The position numbers and the translations under genes were made by a program. From positions 1 to 13,957 of the forward strand of contig WALR01000052.1 of the NCBI GenBank assembly GCA_015522765.1: a DNA stretch of 13,957 nucleotides, given 5' to 3'. Below are positions 6,549 through 13,649 of this stretch, piece by piece; the first letter of the stretch is position 1; each line of letters begins with the position of its first letter. Below the pieces are notes generated by a model. The model saw only the letters and a program-made list of their open reading frames with translations, was not told the DNA's origin and ran no database searches. The stretch is from Candidatus Woesearchaeota archaeon (GTDB lineage Archaea > Nanobdellota > Nanobdellia > Woesearchaeales > WALR01).

Positions 6549-6869
6549 CTATTTTCTCTGTTTCTTCTTTGCCTTTGAGGTCCTAGAACGCTTCACAGGT
6601 TTCTTAGCACTCTTAGCCTTCTTCTTGGCTACTTTCTTCTTTGCCGGCTTCTTGCTCGTAAGACGCTTTGCCTCTGCGAGGGCCATCTTCTCAATCCTCT
6701 TCTTCTGCCGCTCGCCCTCTCTTACGAGGCGCCCCACGAGTTCCTCTGCCTGCTTCTTTGTCGCAACGCCCTCTTTAACAAGTCTCCTTGCCTCCTGCTC
6801 TGCCTTTCTCTTGGTTATAGAGGCGATGCCTATCCCAAGCAGAAGTCCCCTCTTAAATTCCTTCAACAT
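6549..6869 (-). CDS. Phasin-like protein with lysine-rich C-terminal tail
   Basis: The protein has 106 aa. Residues 1-70 match the pattern of small phasin-like 'polyhydroxyalkanoate synthesis regulator' proteins: a hydrophobic N-terminal piece (FKRGLLLGIGIASITK) and then an amphipathic helix (AEQEARRLVKEG, KQAEELVGRLVREGE). From about residue 72 the tail is almost only Lys, Ala, Ser and Arg (KKPAKKKVAKKK type), like histone H1 or PhaF tails that bind nucleic acid. The start is fixed by GGAGGTG and a 5-nt spacer before the ATG. It follows the UbiB-like kinase by 26 nt in the same direction, so the two form an operon. The family call rests on pattern recall. Granules, membranes or DNA could be the target. 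Confidence 0.7.
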   Translation of the reverse strand: MLKEFKRGLLLGIGIASITKRKAEQEARRLVKEGVATKKQAEELVGRLVREGERQKKRIEKMALAEAKRLTSKKPAKKKVAKKKAKSAKKPVKRSRTSKAKKKQRK

Positions 6870-6895
6870 ATTAACACCTCCATGTATTAGCTTAT

Positions 6896-8560
6896 TCAGT
6901 ACCTCTTGGAGTTTTCCTTTATTAAGGTTACTATTAGGACAAGGGAAAGAAGGGCTGCCAGGGAGAAGCCCGTCACAGAAATGGCTGAGTAGCCGTATAT
7001 AAATTTGCCTCCTGTATTAACAAGGAGTGCTGATGCGATTGTCAATGATGAGATTATGAGGACCAGCGCCAGTGTCTTTGCCAGGAATATTATGTCCGTC
7101 CTAAGCCATATCATGTCAGAGTGGAGCCTGTCTATATGCTCCTCCCCGCTCTCTATCCCGCTGACAAGCTCGTAAACCTCTTTTGGCAGCTCTGTGATAA
7201 ACTCCTTGAGTTCAGAGCCGGTTTTTATCACGCTCCTCTTGATGTATGAGGGGCTCATCCTCTCTGCGACCAGCCCTTCTGCGAAGGGCCTCATGTCCTT
7301 GATTATGTTGTAATCCGGGTAGATGCTTAGGGCGAATCCCTCAAGAGTTACAGCCACCTTGCCCAACAGCACCATATCAGGCAGAAGCCTTATCCTGTGA
7401 AGCTTTGATATTCTTATAACATCCTTGAACATTTCGGAGAGCTTCATCTCCTTAATCTCGACATCGTAATACTTTGAGAGGCTGCTCCTTATATCCACCT
7501 TAAGCGACTCTATGTCAACATCCCTGCTCATCCCGAGCTTTATCATAGAGATTGCCACGCCGTCAACATCCCCGTTGAGTATTGATATGAGGAGGTTTGC
7601 CAGTTTAATCCTTTGGTCGGGCATTATCGAGCCTGCTATCCCGAAGTCTATGAATGCAACAGCGTTTCTCTCTAATAGAAGGACATTTCCCTCGTGGGGG
7701 TCCCCATGGAAGAATCCGTCCTCAAAGACCATCTTTAGTACAGCGTTAACAACCCTTGATACAATGATGCGCTTCTTTCTCCTGCTCATCTTTGAGAAGT
7801 CCACCTCTGAGAGCTTCCTGCCGTCTATGAACTCCATCACTAAGAGCCCTCTCGTGCAGTAATCGTGGTACGGCGTTGGAATAACAATCTTGGATGTTGA
7901 TGAGAAGTTATGGTGGGCCCTGTCAAGATATCTTGCCTCTATGAGAAAGTCAAGCTCATTTGCGGTGTACCTCTCGAATTCATCCAGGATATCCTTAGCC
8001 CTTATTATCTTTGGGTTGAAGTGCCTGTCTATAAGCTCTGCTATATGCCTCAGCAGAAGAATGTCAGTCCTGAATGTTCTTTCTATCCCGGGCCTCTGGA
8101 CCTTTACCGCGACATCTCTCCCGTCCTTGAGTCTTGCCCTGTGAACCTGCGCGACTGATGCTGATGCAATAGCCCTCTCGTTGAAATAGGAGAACGCCTC
8201 TTTTATAGGATGGCCCAGCTCTGACTCAACCTTCTCCTTTATCTCACTGAATGGGAGGGGGCTGACCTCGTCCTGGAGCTTTCTGAATTCATCGCAGTAC
8301 TCCTGGGGTATCAGGTCAGGCCTCAGGCTGAGGAGCTGTCCGAGCTTTACAAAGGCGGCGCCCATCTCATCAAGCACCATCCTTATCTCTTCTGGCTGGC
8401 TTGGGAGCTTCTCTTTGTCTATCGTGAGCCTTTTATGGACAGGGAGGAATCTCGACAGGCTCATTCTGTGGATGAGCCATCCGAACTCATGCTTTGCAAG
8501 AACCTCTGCAAACTCTGTGAGCCTTTCAACCTCTGGTATATCCCTTTTAAGGTGAAGCAT
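6896..8560 (-). CDS. ABC1/AarF/UbiB-family protein kinase-like ATPase
   Basis: This atypical kinase family supports isoprenoid-quinone or other lipid metabolism at membranes, probably by ATP-driven lipid handling. The length, 554 aa, is normal. The diagnostic KxGQ motif is K72-L-G-Q75 (FVKLGQLLSLRPDL). The Ala-rich nucleotide loop ASASVAQVHRA is at 132-142, the conserved lysine is K153 (VAVKVQRPG), the catalytic loop HGDPHEGN at 285-292 and the metal-binding DFG at 305-307. Two C-terminal transmembrane helices lie at about 492-514 and 526-548, as in UbiB/COQ8. The start is leaderless, 25 bp after a TATA box (8581-8589). A phasin-like gene follows in the operon, then uppS and patatin. Whether this archaeon makes quinones is not visible here. 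Confidence 0.93.
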   Translation of the reverse strand: MLHLKRDIPEVERLTEFAEVLAKHEFGWLIHRMSLSRFLPVHKRLTIDKEKLPSQPEEIRMVLDEMGAAFVKLGQLLSLRPDLIPQEYCDEFRKLQDEVSPLPFSEIKEKVESELGHPIKEAFSYFNERAIASASVAQVHRARLKDGRDVAVKVQRPGIERTFRTDILLLRHIAELIDRHFNPKIIRAKDILDEFERYTANELDFLIEARYLDRAHHNFSSTSKIVIPTPYHDYCTRGLLVMEFIDGRKLSEVDFSKMSRRKKRIIVSRVVNAVLKMVFEDGFFHGDPHEGNVLLLERNAVAFIDFGIAGSIMPDQRIKLANLLISILNGDVDGVAISMIKLGMSRDVDIESLKVDIRSSLSKYYDVEIKEMKLSEMFKDVIRISKLHRIRLLPDMVLLGKVAVTLEGFALSIYPDYNIIKDMRPFAEGLVAERMSPSYIKRSVIKTGSELKEFITELPKEVYELVSGIESGEEHIDRLHSDMIWLRTDIIFLAKTLALVLIISSLTIASALLVNTGGKFIYGYSAISVTGFSLAALLSLVLIVTLIKENSKRY

Positions 8561-8580
8561 GATTATTAAATCATTCGAGA

Positions 8581-8589
8581 ATATAAAAA
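8581..8589 (-). promoter_or_regulatory. TATA box of the ABC1/UbiB kinase gene
   Basis: TTTTTATAT on the minus strand is centred 25 bp before the ATG at 8560, and no Shine-Dalgarno is present, so the mRNA is probably leaderless. Confidence 0.65.
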
Positions 8590-8599
8590 GCTTGTTTAT

Positions 8600-8611
8600 G
8601 ACTTAAGAGTC
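8600..8611. promoter_or_regulatory. Short dyad between divergent promoters
   Basis: GACTTAAGAGTC has 4-bp perfect arms and lies between the kinase promoter and the YbaK promoter. It is a weak candidate for a shared operator. Confidence 0.2.
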
Positions 8612-8634
8612 GCACTAGATTAAATAATAAAAAC

Positions 8635-8645
8635 AAATAAATATT
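8635..8645 (+). promoter_or_regulatory. TATA box of the YbaK-type deacylase gene
   Basis: AAATAAATATT is centred 25 bp before the ATG at 8665 with no Shine-Dalgarno, which fits a leaderless transcript. Confidence 0.55.
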
Positions 8646-8664
8646 AAGCATCATTCCTCATTTT

Positions 8665-9153
8665 ATGAGCGAAGCAGTCTTTAAGATGATTAAGAATCTG
8701 CTTGATGAAAATCGTGTTTCTTACAGGGAGTTCCATCATAAAAGGGTCTTAACAAGCGAGGAGGCCGCGAGGGTGAGGGGGACGCGGCTTGACGAAGGGG
8801 CAAAGTCATTAATAATGAAGACCTCTGATGATGCAATAATCGATGTCGTTGTGCCTGCAGACAAGAGGGCTCATCTCAGGAAGATTAAGCGTTTTGTCAG
8901 CTCAAAAAATGTCGCTCTTGTTCACCCTGAGGAGGTTCTCGCTGCTACAGACTGCGAGGTTGGGAGCGTTCCCCCCTTTGGGAATCTATTTGGGATAAGG
9001 GTCCTCCTTGACAGCGAGTTTCTTAAAAAGGAGAGGATGGTCTTCAGTGCGGGGACCCACTATGACTCGCTAATGATTGATGTCAAGGATTATGTGAGGC
9101 TCGTCAATCCTGATATAGGAGATTTCTCAAGGCAGTCAGCCGGTCCTCAGTGA
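8665..9153 (+). CDS. YbaK/ProX-type aminoacyl-tRNA deacylase
   Basis: This is a free-standing domain of 162 aa that trans-edits mischarged tRNAs, such as Cys-tRNA-Pro or Ala-tRNA-Pro, by hydrolysis. The essential lysine is K47 in GAKSLIMKT. Also present are the family motifs GSVPPFG (100-106), which shapes the substrate pocket, and FSAGTHYDSLMID (127-139). The fold is complete, with no fusion to ProRS. Which misacylated tRNA it clears cannot be read from the sequence. Its leaderless start is divergent from the UbiB-like kinase gene, and its last 18 nt overlap the end of the translin gene on the other strand. Confidence 0.92.
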   Translation: MSEAVFKMIKNLLDENRVSYREFHHKRVLTSEEAARVRGTRLDEGAKSLIMKTSDDAIIDVVVPADKRAHLRKIKRFVSSKNVALVHPEEVLAATDCEVGSVPPFGNLFGIRVLLDSEFLKKERMVFSAGTHYDSLMIDVKDYVRLVNPDIGDFSRQSAGPQ

Positions 9154-9687
9154 GAGCTCGTAAAGCGCGTCCTCTATCCTTCTGAGGTTGTACTTTATAG
9201 AATCAGACTTTTTTCTTAGCTCGCCGTTCCTTAGGTCAAGCCTTAGGAACTCGCCGTATATCCTGACGACGAGGTCCCTTATCATCCTCACCCCTTCTAT
9301 GTCCTTCTTTATCGCGATGTTTACCGCAGCCCTTGAGAGCTCCCCTGTCAGGTCGCACAGCCCCATTAAATAGTCAGAGGGCGAAGCCTTTAGTAACCTG
9401 TTCGAGGGCAACCCCTCGTTTTTCATTATGGCGTGAAAGGAGTACGCCTCAACATACTCCTGCATTGCCTGGCTGTAAGCCCCTATTGCGTCCAGCTCGT
9501 GCATCGATTTGACAAGTGTTCTTATCCTGCCTATCTCTATTCCCGCTCTCTCTATCAGCTTCTCTGCCTTCATCATCTCGTTGTTGTGCACCCTGAATAT
9601 GGCCCTCTTAGACGACTTGAGGATTATCCTCGAGGACAATATGACCTTCTCTCTTAGCTCGTCCTCTTTCCTTATCTCCCTTCTCAA
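9136..9687 (-). CDS. Translin/TRAX-family protein
   Basis: This is an all-helical RNA/ssDNA-binding protein that forms octameric rings. Archaeal TRAX-like members and the C3PO complex cut RNA. It has 183 aa from the TTG start. ASPSDYLMGLCDLTGELSR and the end DLRNGELRKKSDSIKYNL...ALYELSLR closely resemble the C-terminus of human translin. EYVEAYSF gives the ExxE pair (E77, E80) matching TRAX catalytic glutamates; E146 is another candidate carboxylate. The start is uncertain. TTG 9687 has GAGGAGG 11 nt upstream, while an in-frame ATT at 9723 has AGGGG with a 7-nt spacer and would restore a translin-like N-terminus. It lies just after leuS in the same direction, so it is probably cotranscribed. 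Confidence 0.88.
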   Translation of the reverse strand: MRREIRKEDELREKVILSSRIILKSSKRAIFRVHNNEMMKAEKLIERAGIEIGRIRTLVKSMHELDAIGAYSQAMQEYVEAYSFHAIMKNEGLPSNRLLKASPSDYLMGLCDLTGELSRAAVNIAIKKDIEGVRMIRDLVVRIYGEFLRLDLRNGELRKKSDSIKYNLRRIEDALYELSLRTG

Positions 9688-9733
9688 ATCTGAGAAGTCC
9701 TCCTCGCTGATATTGGTGTTAATATTGATTCCC

Positions 9734-12457
9734 CTAATTCTTACCGCCCCCTTCTATGATTATTGCGGGTTTACCGGGCAGGGAGCCAGCCGCCTTCTTC
9801 TCCCCTGATTCCCCCTCTTTCTCTATTACTAATTCCACTTTATCCCTCTCAAATTTCCCCTGCAGGTTCTCCTTTATTGTCTCGCCCTCCTCATCTGAGC
9901 TGAGGATTATTTTGTGCAGTCTCGACGGGTCCTTTATGTACTTTTGAACAAGTCTGGCGGCTGCCTCGGGCTCCACATTTTCCTTGAGTGCTTTTTTCAT
10001 TATGACATGCATATTCTTCTTTGATAGCTCCATCCCCCTTATTGCTCTGGCAACTCTCCTCTTCCACTCGTCTGCGATGATAATCCTGATTTTTTCAGGC
10101 TTCTTAATCCCCGACAACTCGACTACCTTGTTAATATCCTCTACAAGGTTCCTCACCATCTCTCTCTTGAACATGACCTTCTCGTTGACAAGCTCTTCTT
10201 TGTACTCAGGCCATTCCGCTGTCGATATGAACGCATCATTTCCCATAATGCTCCACGCCTCCTCTGCTAGGTGAGGGGCAAACGGCGCAAGGAGGAGCGC
10301 AAGATTCCTAAGGGCGTAGCAAACGGCGCCCTCTGCTTTATTCTCCTCATTTACGAAATTACCTATCTCCCCTGTGAATGCCATTATCTCGCCTATTGCA
10401 AGGTTGAACCTGGAGCCTGAAATGAAGTCAGTCACCCTTTTAATAGCCAGATTAGTCCTTGACACTATGTAGCTCTCGTTAAAACCGGGATTTTTGTTTA
10501 GATGAGTCTCTAGACAGCTGTGCGTTTCTGAGTAGCCCTTGAACAAGGAATAGACCCTTCTTAAAAACCTGAACATCCCCTTTACCCCCCTGTCGCTCCA
10601 TTCCAGCTCCTTCTCGGGGGAGGCGGTGAAGAGTATGAACATTCTGGCAGTGTCCGCTCCGTACACATTGATAATCTCGTCTGGGTCAACGACATTTCCG
10701 AGGCTCTTGCTCATCTTTGCCCCGTCCTTTACCACCATCCCCTGGGTTAAGAGCTTGGTGAACGGCTCGTCAAAGTTGAGCATTCCGAGGTCCCTTAATG
10801 CCTTTGTGAAGAACCTTGCGTATAACAGGTGCATAACCGCGTGCTCTATCCCCCCTATGTACTGGTCAACGGGCATCCAGTAATTAACATCATCCTTCCT
10901 GAACGGCCCTGCCTCCTCTGTGGGGGAGCAGTATCTCAGGAAGTACCACGAGCTGTCGAAGAATGTGTCCATCGTGTCTGTCTCTCTCCTCGCGTCCCCG
11001 CCGCACACAGGGCATTTCGTGCTTATGAATAAACTGCTCGTCTCAAGGGGGTTCCCCCCTTCTGAGAAATTAACATCCTCAGGGAGTTTAACAGGCAGCT
11101 CCTCCTCTTTTACAGGCACAATCCCGCATTTATCGCAGTAAACCACGGGTATGGGCGTCCCCCAGTAGCGCTGCCTGCTTATAAGCCAGTCCCTCAGCTT
11201 GTAATGAACAGCCCTCTTACCGATGCCCATTGATTCAATCCTGTCAATTATTTTATTTATTGCCTCACTGCTTTTCATCCCTGTAAATTCCCCTGAATTC
11301 TTTAATGTGCCCTCTCCCTCAAACGCCTCCTTTAGCTCTCCTTTGCTCTCTTCAGGATAGATGACCTGTTTTATTCCTATCCCGTATTTCTTGGCAAAAT
11401 CAAAATCCCTGCTGTCATGCGCAGGAACAGCCATCACTGCCCCTGTTCCATAACTATAAAGAACGAAGTTGGCGATGAATATAGGAATATCCTCATTTGT
11501 GAGCGGATTTATCGCATATGCCCCTGTGAATACCCCCTCCTTTTCTTTCCCCTCTGTTCTTTCCTTCGTGGTCTCCTTTTTCACCTTCTCTATGAATCTC
11601 TTAACCTCATCCTTCCTCTCGTCAGTGGTCAGGCTGAGGGCGAGGGGATGCTCGGGTGAGAGAACCATGAATGTTACGCCGTATATGGTATCCGGCCTTG
11701 TTGTGAATATCCTTATGTTCTCCTTCTTTCCCTTCACCGGAAAGTTTATCTCGACTCCACTGCTTTTCCCTATCCAGTTCTCCTGCATCACCTTTACCCT
11801 TTCAGGCCAGTCCTTCAGCTTTTTGAGGTCTTCAAGGAGTTCGTCGGCATAGGCGGTTATCTTAATGAACCACTGGGAGAGTTTCTTCTCTTCTATTGGG
11901 GATGAGCACCTCCAGCATTTACCCTCATGAACCTGCTCATTCGCAAGGACGGTTCTGCACTTGGGGCACCAGTTTACAGGGGCTTCCTTCTTGTACACAA
12001 GCCCCTTCTCCAATAGCTTGAGAAATATCCACTGGTTCCACTTGTAATAATCCTCCCTGCATGTTATTACCTCTCTGCCCCAGTCGTAGCTGAGCCCCAT
12101 CCTCTTCTGCTGCCCCTTTATCGTTTTTATGTTGTCAAATGTCCACTTATGAGGCTTTATGCCGTGCTTCATCGCAGCGTTCTCTGCCGGCAGTCCGAAT
12201 GCGTCATAGCCCATGGGGTAGAGAACATTAAAGCCCTGCATCCTCTTGAACCTTGCCAGTGCGTCGCCTATGCTGTAATTTCTCAGGTGGCCCATGTGGA
12301 GCTTGCTGCTCGGATAAGGAAACATCTCAAGGCAGTAGAACTTCTCCCTTTTATCATCAATTTCAGTCCTGAATATCCCTGAAGATTCCCATCTCTCCTG
12401 CCACTTCTCCTCTATCTCAAGGAAAACCCCCCTATTATTCTCTTTCTCATCGCTCAT
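9734..12457 (-). CDS. leuS: Leucyl-tRNA synthetase, bacterial type
   Basis: This class I enzyme charges tRNA-Leu and edits misactivated norvaline or isoleucine. It has 907 aa. FPYPSSKLHMGHLRNYSIGD (HMGH at 54-57) and PMGYDAFGLPAENAA are the bacterial form; archaeal LeuRS has a different HIGH region. The Zn-1 site is C164, C167, C181, C184. The CP1 editing domain spans about 225-420, with TTRPDT (252-257) and VPAHDSRD (editing Asp D348). A second cysteine pair set is C441/C444 and C482/C485. KMSKS is at 581-585, and the insertion E. coli carries just before it (leucine-specific domain) is absent. The C-terminus (LPGKPAIIIEG) contacts tRNA. A TATA box is centred 29 bp upstream. The translin gene follows. 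It is probably an old acquisition from bacteria. Confidence 0.97.
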   Translation of the reverse strand: MSDEKENNRGVFLEIEEKWQERWESSGIFRTEIDDKREKFYCLEMFPYPSSKLHMGHLRNYSIGDALARFKRMQGFNVLYPMGYDAFGLPAENAAMKHGIKPHKWTFDNIKTIKGQQKRMGLSYDWGREVITCREDYYKWNQWIFLKLLEKGLVYKKEAPVNWCPKCRTVLANEQVHEGKCWRCSSPIEEKKLSQWFIKITAYADELLEDLKKLKDWPERVKVMQENWIGKSSGVEINFPVKGKKENIRIFTTRPDTIYGVTFMVLSPEHPLALSLTTDERKDEVKRFIEKVKKETTKERTEGKEKEGVFTGAYAINPLTNEDIPIFIANFVLYSYGTGAVMAVPAHDSRDFDFAKKYGIGIKQVIYPEESKGELKEAFEGEGTLKNSGEFTGMKSSEAINKIIDRIESMGIGKRAVHYKLRDWLISRQRYWGTPIPVVYCDKCGIVPVKEEELPVKLPEDVNFSEGGNPLETSSLFISTKCPVCGGDARRETDTMDTFFDSSWYFLRYCSPTEEAGPFRKDDVNYWMPVDQYIGGIEHAVMHLLYARFFTKALRDLGMLNFDEPFTKLLTQGMVVKDGAKMSKSLGNVVDPDEIINVYGADTARMFILFTASPEKELEWSDRGVKGMFRFLRRVYSLFKGYSETHSCLETHLNKNPGFNESYIVSRTNLAIKRVTDFISGSRFNLAIGEIMAFTGEIGNFVNEENKAEGAVCYALRNLALLLAPFAPHLAEEAWSIMGNDAFISTAEWPEYKEELVNEKVMFKREMVRNLVEDINKVVELSGIKKPEKIRIIIADEWKRRVARAIRGMELSKKNMHVIMKKALKENVEPEAAARLVQKYIKDPSRLHKIILSSDEEGETIKENLQGKFERDKVELVIEKEGESGEKKAAGSLPGKPAIIIEGGGKN

Positions 12458-12480
12458 TCTTGCTCATCCCTTGCTTCCTC

Positions 12481-12491
12481 TATTTAAATAT
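12481..12491 (-). promoter_or_regulatory. TATA box of leuS
   Basis: ATATTTAAATA is centred 29 bp before the leuS ATG, so the predicted transcript starts only a few nt before or at the ATG. It separates leuS from the transporter gene upstream. Confidence 0.6.
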
Positions 12492-12503
12492 TTTATTCCG
12501 TTT

Positions 12504-13391
12504 TTAAGAGAGACTTATAATGACCACTCCTATAATCATTATTACCGCCCCTGATAGTCTCTCCCTTATGTTCCTCTCCTTGAAGAAGAGGTAGCCCCAT
12601 AGTGTGCTTAACGCTGTGCTTGTCCTCTTTATGGCTATTACATAGGCGACTACTGTCATGCTTATTGCTGTCATATGGGAGAATACTGCCAACGATAGCA
12701 GGACACCTGTTGAGGCGAGTATGGGCAGGTTCTTAGCTGAGAGGGTGGAGCTCAACTTCATTTTCTCCTCCTTATGTGTAATGCTCCTTAAAATCAGGAT
12801 TAGGGAGAGGGAGACCGCGAGGAAGGTTGTTATTGAGGCAGCCCAGAAGAGAGGGGAAGATGACACCACCCCCATCTTGTCAAAGTTTGAGGTGATGCTC
12901 CATATGAATGCGACGCTTAGCATAATCCTCGCCCCTTTGTCCTTTGTGAGCGCCTTTATAGGGGCAATAAGACCCTCCCCCTTTTTTGTTATGTTGAGCG
13001 TGTATGTTCCTGTCAGGATTAACAGTATCCCAACTATTCCAAGTGGCTTCGGGAATTCCCCTATTATCAGGGGAGATGTCGCAAGCAGGAATACAGGGGT
13101 AAAGTTAATCATGGGAATGGTAATCGAGAGATCGGAGATGTTTATTGCCTTTATGTAAAGAATGGTTGCAAGGGTGTTTAGTGTGCCGCTCACAATGAGG
13201 GCTTCTACAAATCCCTTTTTTATTTGGGGCATCCCTGCCAGGAGTATGGCTACAATCAGGAAGGGGGCTGCGAAGAACCACCACGCCCAGGCGACAGCAT
13301 ACTCATCGTTATTCTTAAGCGCGCCCTTGCTTATCGCATCCTTGAATGATGCGAATAATGCGGCCATTAATGCGAATAATACCCATATCAT
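12504..13391 (-). CDS. EamA/DMT-family transporter
   Basis: This inner-membrane protein of 295 aa has about ten transmembrane helices in two EamA repeats: residues about 1-135 and about 155-295, joined by a charged loop (TKKGEGLIAPIKALTKDKG). The N-terminus MIWVLFALMAALFASFKDA and the C-terminal GYLFFKERNIRERLSGAVIMIIGV are typical of the drug/metabolite transporter superfamily. Members export or import amino acids, sugars, nucleotides or other small metabolites; the substrate cannot be told from sequence. The ATG lies 26 bp after a TATA-like AATAAATAA (13413-13421), so it is leaderless. It is divergent from the tRNA-Cys gene and upstream of leuS, which has its own promoter. Confidence 0.92.
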   Translation of the reverse strand: MIWVLFALMAALFASFKDAISKGALKNNDEYAVAWAWWFFAAPFLIVAILLAGMPQIKKGFVEALIVSGTLNTLATILYIKAINISDLSITIPMINFTPVFLLATSPLIIGEFPKPLGIVGILLILTGTYTLNITKKGEGLIAPIKALTKDKGARIMLSVAFIWSITSNFDKMGVVSSSPLFWAASITTFLAVSLSLILILRSITHKEEKMKLSSTLSAKNLPILASTGVLLSLAVFSHMTAISMTVVAYVIAIKRTSTALSTLWGYLFFKERNIRERLSGAVIMIIGVVIISLS

Positions 13392-13412
13392 TCTTCCTGG
13401 GAAAGGACGGCA

Positions 13413-13421
13413 TTATTTATT
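13413..13421 (-). promoter_or_regulatory. TATA box of the EamA transporter gene
   Basis: AATAAATAA on the minus strand is centred 26 bp before the ATG at 13391. No spaced Shine-Dalgarno is present. Confidence 0.5.
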
Positions 13422-13472
13422 CTTTGCGCATCATCCTTTTTTCCAATGCTGCAAGACAGGAATAAACAAAAC

Positions 13473-13481
13473 TTATTTATA
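13473..13481 (+). promoter_or_regulatory. TATA box of the tRNA-Cys (and probably tal) transcript
   Basis: TTATTTATA is centred 35 bp before the mature tRNA 5' end, which predicts a 5' leader of about nine nt for RNase P removal. It is the only promoter-like element before the transaldolase start. Confidence 0.6.
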
Positions 13482-13511
13482 CTACTCTTTTATGCTCTTA
13501 TTTGTTGGTAG

Positions 13512-13626
13512 GCGAGGGTAGCCAAGCGGCTAAGGCGATCGGCTGCAGAGGTTTATCGGTATGAAGAGGCTTTGCCAATGACTTGCTGATACCGATTATT
13601 CCTGGGTTCGAGTCCCAGCCCTCGCT
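13512..13626 (+). tRNA. tRNA-Cys (GCA), intron-containing
   Basis: The cloverleaf is complete once an intron is removed. The acceptor stem is GCGAGGG (13512-13518) with CCCTCGC (13619-13625). The D arm is GCC/GGC. The anticodon stem ATCGG (13538-13542) pairs with CCGAT (13592-13596). Loop C-T-GCA-G-A puts the GCA anticodon at 13545-13547. The variable region is five nt (13597-13601), and the T arm is CTGGG/CCCAG around TTCGAGT. The discriminator base is U (13626), the known identity base of tRNA-Cys. CCA is not encoded. The mature length is 73 nt before CCA addition. Confidence 0.95.
13549..13590 (+). other. tRNA intron at position 37/38
   Basis: 42 nt interrupt the anticodon loop just after G37; the boundary is ambiguous by one A. 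A relaxed bulge-helix-bulge can be drawn: loop bases C32, G34 and C35 pair with intron bases 13588, 13586 and 13585 (U-U mismatch at 33), leaving three-nt bulges at both junctions as the archaeal splicing endonuclease expects. Inner pairing is weak. Intron bases 13555-13562 (ATCGGTAT) are also fully complementary to 13589-13596, across the 3' splice site. Confidence 0.85.
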
Positions 13627-13637
13627 TTTAATTATGA

Positions 13638-13643
13638 GAGGTG
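13638..13643 (+). promoter_or_regulatory. Shine-Dalgarno of the transaldolase gene
   Basis: GAGGTG ends six nt before the ATG at 13650. A clear ribosome-binding site without a separate promoter marks this as an internal cistron after the tRNA. Confidence 0.65.
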
Positions 13644-13649
13644 GTTCTA

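Noticed and set aside
6549..6660. Lys/Ala-rich repeat coding region as a possible histone or H1-like gene
   Set aside because: The tail alone resembles H1, but the first 70 residues fit the phasin-like pattern and there is no histone fold, so it is treated as the tail of the phasin-like protein.
12447..12467. Seven-codon upstream ORF (MSKNER and stop) overlapping the leuS start out of frame
   Set aside because: The TATA box at 12481-12491 places transcription start near 12460, after the ATG at 12467, so the mini-ORF is probably not transcribed.
13555..13596. Second tRNA or an alternative anticodon arm within the intron
   Set aside because: The intron strand can pair with the 3' anticodon strand, but the enclosed 26-nt loop gives no anticodon-loop geometry and no second acceptor or T arm exists.
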